The notes under the pieces were generated by a model. That model was given only the letters and a program-made list of their open reading frames with translations. It was not told where the DNA came from and did no database searches. Position numbers and translations under genes: made by a program. A stretch of DNA of 64,000 bases from Streptomyces sp. SDr-06 (GTDB taxonomy: Bacteria > Actinomycetota > Actinomycetes > Streptomycetales > Streptomycetaceae). Of this stretch, positions 61,301-64,000 are shown one piece after another; the first letter of the stretch is position 1; every line of letters begins with the position of its first letter. The stretch spans positions 1 to 64,000 of the forward strand of contig NZ_QOLA01000023.1 of NCBI RefSeq assembly GCF_003324565.1, in the 5' to 3' direction.

Positions 61301-61378
61301 GAGGTGCCCCGTCGCGCGCTGCGGCGGCGGTACCGGAGCGCGCTGCTCCGGTACGCGCGGCCCGCCGTCACGGTCCAT
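58367..61378 (-). CDS. afsR: SARP-type global regulator AfsR
   Basis: A 1003-residue activator. The N-terminal OmpR-like winged helix (about 42-135) and bacterial transcriptional activation domain (about 140-285) make the SARP part. An NB-ARC ATPase follows, with the P-loop GIGGVGKTT (341-349) and VLVLLDNARD. The C-terminal ~350 residues carry TPR repeats. Length and order match AfsR, which is phosphorylated by AfsK, binds the afsS promoter with ATPase activity and drives antibiotic synthesis. ATG 61378 follows acagggggcagct. Gene order afsR-afsS on one strand with afsK opposite agrees with known Streptomyces loci. Confidence 0.95.
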   Translation of the reverse strand: MDRDGGPRVPEQRAPVPPPQRATGHLAQEEAEHGPEASGAGLRFGVLGPVRAWRGEQALPSGSPQQRALLAALLLRDGRTATAAELIDAIWGDEPPSQALAALRTYASRLRKVLDPGVLVSESGGYAIRVGAATLDLAQAQELATAAEKARAGGDQTRARDLLNSALAHWDGEPLAGVPGPYAENQRTRLAEWRLQLTEARLDMDLEAGCHAEAVSELTALTAAHPLRERLRELLMLALYRSGRQAEALAVYADTRRLLADELGVDPRPELARLQQRILRADEDLARPPAAAPAAAPIPVRPAQLPASVPDFTGRAAFVRELTSRLASAETTVMAVSALAGIGGVGKTTLAVHVAHAARPYFPDGQLYVDLQGAGSHSAEPDTVLGAFLRALGTADSAIPDSMEERAALFRSTLDGRRVLVLLDNARDAAQIRPLLPGTAGCAALVTSRIRMVDLVGAHLVDLDVMSPEEALQLFTRIVGEERVSSEREAALDVVAACGFLPLAIRIAASRLASRRTWTVSVLAAKLADERRRLDELQAGDLAVKATFELGYGQLEPAQSRAFRLLGLPDGPDISLAAAAAVLDLPEQETEDLLESLVDTSLVESAAPGRYRYHDLVRLYARSCAERDELPPVERELAMSRLLDFYLATASGVYALERPGDRLVDHLEPTGRAGLSFADRHAAQDWLYAEAIPLLACVRQAAERPQALRRAVDLLWSALDLAESGTNSKEYVATAAALQASAHAYGDVRAEGRALTALANARHTAGSFDQADREAAEGMRLAEIAEDPLPGCWAPNIRGVIALYQNRYEEGEKHLTTAIENYARGADRPGEASALCNLSRIHLAMGRTASAVELAKNGIAIYDGLGNSLRGANARYALGLALAKNGQHAEAVLRLQEALDVFRDGRQRLWEGMALFRLAEVDVVARRPAQAAANAEMALTRLRGIGGDWRRGNVLIVLGQALDAIGQTGRAQVCWRESLELFEALGAPEAQVVLSLLTPAHAA

Positions 61379-61569
61379 AGCTGCCCCCTGTACCCCCGTA
61401 CTCCTGGCATTGCTCCCGCCAGTCTGCCCTGTCCGGAGGGGTCGCGTCAGCAGCAGGTGACGCTCTGCACAAGGCTTCGACACATGCCCTGCACACTCAT
61501 CGCAAGCCCCCCGGGGCGGAATTCGCGCCCGGGACGGGGCGGGGCGCCGCGCGGAGGCACCGTCCAACT

Positions 61570-61588
61570 AGCTGACGGATCGTCAGAT
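61570..61588. promoter_or_regulatory. island operator, site 11
   Basis: AGCTGACGgatCGTCAGAT, a perfect TGACG-N3-CGTCA core, 19 nt upstream of the amidohydrolase ATG and just before its probable -10 (TACCGT, 61595-61600). Confidence 0.75.
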
Positions 61589-61607
61589 CGGGTCTACCGT
61601 GAACGGC

Positions 61608-62828
61608 ATGGAGACCTTCCCGAAGATCATCTCGGTGGACGACCACACCGTGGAGCCCCCCCACGTCTGGCGGGACCGCCTCCCCGCCGCGTACCGGGAC
61701 ACCGGCCCGCGCATCGTCCGGGCCCCCCTGAAGGAAATGACCTTCCTCGGCGGCAAGTTCGCCCCGGTCATGGGCGCCAAGGGCGACGACGGCCCGATCG
61801 GGGACTGGTGGGTGTACGAGGACCTCCACCGCCCGCTCACCCGCCTGGACACGGCGGTGGGCTACGCCAGGGACGAGATAAAGCTGGAGGTCATCACGTA
61901 CGAGCAGATGCGGCCGGGCTCGTACGACGTGGCCTCGCGCCTCGCCGACATGGACGTGAACCACGTCCAGTCCGCCCTCTGCTTCCCGACCTTCCCGCGC
62001 TTTTGCGGCCAGACCTTCACCGAGGCGAAGGATCGCGAACTGGGCCTCCTCTCGGTGCGGGCGTACAACGACTGGATGGTGGAGGAGTGGTGCGGCCCCG
62101 AGGCGCACGGCCGTCTCATCCCCCTCACCCTGATCCCGCTGTGGGACGCGGAGCTGGCCGCCGCCGAGGTGCGCCGCAACGCCGCGCGCGGGGTGCGCGC
62201 GGTCGCCTTCTCCGAGATACCGCCGCACCTGGGGCTGCCCTCCATCCACACGGACGACTGGGACCCGTTCCTCGCCGCGTGCGACGAGACCGGCACCGTG
62301 ATCGCGATGCACATCGGCTCGTCCAGCAGGATGCCCTCGACCTCCCCGGACGCCCCGCCCGCGGTCGGCTCGACCATCACCTTCGCCAACTGCTGCTTCT
62401 CGATGGTCGACTGGCTGATGAGCGGCAAGTTCGAGCGCTTCCCGCACCTGAAGATCATGTACGCGGAGGGCCAGATCGGCTGGATCCCGTACATCCTGGA
62501 GCGGGCGAACGTGGTCTGGGAGGAGAACCGGGGCTGGGGCGGAGTGGCGGACAAGGTCCACCGCCCCCCGTCCGAACTGTTCGCCGAGCACGTTTACGGC
62601 TGCTTCTTCGACGACGCGTTCGGTCTGCGCAACCTGGACGCGATCGGCGTGGGCAACGTCCTGTACGAGACGGACTACCCCCACTCCGACTCGACGTGGC
62701 CCAAGTCGCGCGAGGTCGGGGAGGCGCAGATGGGGCACCTGCCGCCCGACGTGGTGGAGCGGATCGTACGGGGCAACGCGATCGACCTGCTGGGGCTCAG
62801 TCCGGAGGGGCTCTGGGTGGGGGCGTAG
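61608..62828 (+). CDS. amidohydrolase-2 family metal-dependent hydrolase/decarboxylase
   Basis: A 406-residue TIM-barrel protein. The first metal-site region reads IISVDDHTVEPPHVW in place of the common DxHxH. A central His is in IAMHIGSS, and the C-terminal metal Asp is in YETDYPHSDSTWP. Members hydrolyse C-C or amide bonds or decarboxylate aromatic acids. ATG 61608 is chosen because TACCGT lies 7 nt upstream, the same leaderless spacing as the thiolase at 44826; GTG 61599 overlaps that hexamer. It is the rightmost island gene and lies beyond afsR. Confidence 0.88.
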   Translation: METFPKIISVDDHTVEPPHVWRDRLPAAYRDTGPRIVRAPLKEMTFLGGKFAPVMGAKGDDGPIGDWWVYEDLHRPLTRLDTAVGYARDEIKLEVITYEQMRPGSYDVASRLADMDVNHVQSALCFPTFPRFCGQTFTEAKDRELGLLSVRAYNDWMVEEWCGPEAHGRLIPLTLIPLWDAELAAAEVRRNAARGVRAVAFSEIPPHLGLPSIHTDDWDPFLAACDETGTVIAMHIGSSSRMPSTSPDAPPAVGSTITFANCCFSMVDWLMSGKFERFPHLKIMYAEGQIGWIPYILERANVVWEENRGWGGVADKVHRPPSELFAEHVYGCFFDDAFGLRNLDAIGVGNVLYETDYPHSDSTWPKSREVGEAQMGHLPPDVVERIVRGNAIDLLGLSPEGLWVGA

Positions 62829-62957
62829 GCGGGGTGCACGGGGTGAGGGACTGGCGGGCCGGCGTGCCGGCGGGGTTCCGGCGCTGGGCCGCCCCGCGCG
62901 CCGCCTGCGCGGCGGCCCCGGTCCCCGGCCGGAGTCCGCGGCCGGGGCCTCCCCGGG

Positions 62958-63413
62958 ATGGCGGTGACATCCGGCCTCGTCGCCGCCACCATGAAGGCCA
63001 TGGCGCTGACCCGTGCGGAAGCAGAGAAGATCCTGGCCGACCACTTCGCCCCTTGGGTGCTCGGCCTCGGGCTGACCGTGGAGGACACCGGCGAGCGGCA
63101 CGCCGTGCTGCGACTGCCGTGGAGCGACGCGCTCGCGCGGGACGGCGGAGGGATCAGCGGGCAGGCCCTGATGGCCGCCGCCGACACCGCCACCGTCATC
63201 GCGGTGGCCTGCGCGCGCGGGGCGTACGGGCCGATGACGACCGTGCAGCAGTCCACCACCTTCCAGCGCCCGGTGACCGGCGCCGACGTACTCGTCGACG
63301 CGCGCGTCACCAAGCTCGGGCGCCGCATGGCCTTCGCCGACATCACCCTGACCGCCGAAGGCGCCGAAGAGCCCGCAGCCCGAGCGTCCACGGTGTACGC
63401 GCTGCTCGGCTGA
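62958..63413 (+). CDS. PaaI-like hotdog-fold thioesterase
   Basis: A protein of up to 151 residues with the hotdog central helix and motif GGGISGQALMAAADTATVIAVA (core GGISGQALMAAADTAT) and TTVQQSTTFQRPVTGADVLV, as in PaaI/YigI-type acyl-CoA thioesterases. It would hydrolyse acyl-CoA intermediates and recycle CoA. ATG 62958 is the earliest start; ATG 62991 and ATG 63000 (MALTRAEAEKIL) are equally possible, and no clear Shine-Dalgarno decides. It is 129 nt downstream of the amidohydrolase and may be co-transcribed. Confidence 0.85.
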   Translation: MAVTSGLVAATMKAMALTRAEAEKILADHFAPWVLGLGLTVEDTGERHAVLRLPWSDALARDGGGISGQALMAAADTATVIAVACARGAYGPMTTVQQSTTFQRPVTGADVLVDARVTKLGRRMAFADITLTAEGAEEPAARASTVYALLG

Positions 63414-63509
63414 TCCGGCCGGTCCTACCCGGGCCTCGCCGTCCACGCGCCCGCTCCCACCCTGTCGGGGGCGGGCCATGATCACGCAACTCGGCGGGTA
63501 CACGCGATA

Positions 63510-63525
63510 GTTGGTCTTGACCAAC
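63510..63525. promoter_or_regulatory. DasR (dre)-like palindrome with overlapping promoter
   Basis: GTTGGTCTTGACCAAC is a perfect 7-2-7 dyad whose core TGGTCTTGACCA differs from the dre core TGGTCTAGACCA at one base. TTGACC (63517-63522) with TATATC 16 nt on, or TATCAG 18 nt on, could be the promoter of the downstream secreted gene. Confidence 0.5.
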
Positions 63526-63614
63526 ACATTGCCACTGCTATATCAGCCGTCGACCATGCTCCAGTGAATTTTGCCGACGGCGATCGGTGGCCAAGTGATC
63601 GTTTCGCATGTTAC

Positions 63615-63787
63615 GTTCAGTCGTGCCTGGCACCGAAAGGCCGGGCGCCGGGCGGTCGTTCTCCTCCTTGACCGAAGGGGAGGCGACAGCCGGGTAATCG
63701 GGGGAATGAAGTCCGGGGGGACCTTTCGGTTTCCACGCCTGTTTGGGTTGCCCTTTGGGCTTCCTCCCCCTTGCGACGACGCAAGGG
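63615..63787 (+). ncRNA. long structured 5' leader, possible riboswitch
   Basis: The gene-free stretch 63414-63796 would give a leader of about 240 nt from the proposed promoter. ACCGAAAGG (63632-63640) can pair perfectly with CCTTTCGGT (63722-63730), closing a multibranch domain. Inside it GTCGttCTCC can pair with GGAGgCGAC. GCCCtttGGGC makes a small hairpin after it. CCCTTGCG (63768-63775) pairs with CGCAAGGG (63780-63787), sequestering part of the Shine-Dalgarno GGGAAG. Layout and target type recall ydaO (c-di-AMP) leaders before secreted wall enzymes, but this is not established. Confidence 0.45.
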
Positions 63788-63796
63788 AAGAAACGA

Positions 63797-64000
63797 ATGA
63801 ACCGCAACTCTCTGCGCATGGCCGCTGTTTCCGCCATCGCCGCTGTTACCCTCGGCGGGGCCGCGGGTCTGGCCCAGGCCTCCGAGGCCCGGGTGGCCGC
63901 ACCTCAGTCCGTTTCCGTCACGCAGCAGGCCGAGGCCCAGCAGGCCGCGCACGCCCTCCTGTCGAGCCCGCTGGCGGCCCGCCTCACGCCTGCCGAGCAG
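63797..64000 (+). CDS. secreted protein, N-terminal part (runs off the window)
   Basis: The first 68 residues are seen; the gene continues past the end. A basic start (MNRNSLR), a hydrophobic core (MAAVSAIAAVTLGGAAGLA) and AQASEA form a typical Sec signal peptide, followed by a Gln/Ala-rich segment. GGGAAG lies 7 nt before the ATG. The family cannot be named from this part. The long structured leader and DasR-like site suggest an extracellular enzyme such as a wall hydrolase or chitin-related protein. Confidence 0.7.
   Translation, partial: MNRNSLRMAAVSAIAAVTLGGAAGLAQASEARVAAPQSVSVTQQAEAQQAAHALLSSPLAARLTPAEQ

Noticed and set aside
63538..63952. Minus-strand small frames over the secreted gene and its leader
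   Set aside because: They are antisense to the signal-peptide gene and structured leader; no ribosome site or motif.

Overview
The window is very GC-rich, uses GTG starts freely, and carries the markers of a Streptomyces chromosome: dmdR1, afsK, afsS and afsR, ECF-sigma/anti-sigma and STAS modules, and dispersed hairpin repeats of the cgcgcagttccccgcgcccct type. The gene order from citrate synthase and pdxH through dmdR1, purU and a sigma/anti-sigma pair to afsK/afsS/afsR looks like a conserved core segment. All functions are read from the sequence and remembered family features; no search was run.

Layout. 0-8.4 kb: a small His-rich secreted peptide, citrate synthase, PdxH, a possible short transcript ending in a branched hairpin, a VOC protein, a PAS/GAF-like protein, an array of ~100-bp repeats, a SIS protein divergent from the iron regulator dmdR1 with two DasR-like sites between them, and an alpha/beta hydrolase preceded by a LexA-like box. 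8.5-22.3 kb: a two-gene ABC exporter, a primase/polymerase-like protein, a TPR regulator behind a perfect 26-bp inverted repeat, a membrane-anchored protein with ATQYI repeats, an amino-acid-type binding lipoprotein, purU, a sigma factor with its zinc-finger/mycothiol-type anti-sigma partner, a STAS protein, an EF-hand protein and a Tat-exported PI-PLC-like enzyme.

22.3-62.8 kb is dominated by a catabolic island. It has two AMP-forming CoA ligases, one ADP-forming acyl-CoA synthetase, four acyl-CoA dehydrogenase subunits, two enoyl-CoA hydratases, an SDR, a zinc alcohol dehydrogenase, two Ltp2-like thiolase/aldolase proteins, two zinc-ribbon OB-fold partners, a flavin monooxygenase, a flavin reductase, DoxX, a cyclase-family hydrolase, a deazaflavin-type oxidoreductase and an amidohydrolase. 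The set resembles steroid or isoprenoid side-chain degradation, but the substrate is unknown.

The island is tied together by eleven copies of a 19-bp palindrome (half-site ANCTGACG, 3-bp centre) in eight promoter regions. In at least two places it lies on the -10 element of an apparently leaderless promoter. A TetR-family gene at 47.0-47.7 kb, with a degenerate copy over its own start codon, is the best candidate regulator. Island genes are interleaved with the antibiotic-control genes afsK (49.1-51.4 kb), afsS (58.0-58.2 kb) and afsR (58.4-61.4 kb). The right end holds a hotdog thioesterase and the start of a secreted protein behind a long, probably structured leader with a DasR-like palindrome near its promoter.
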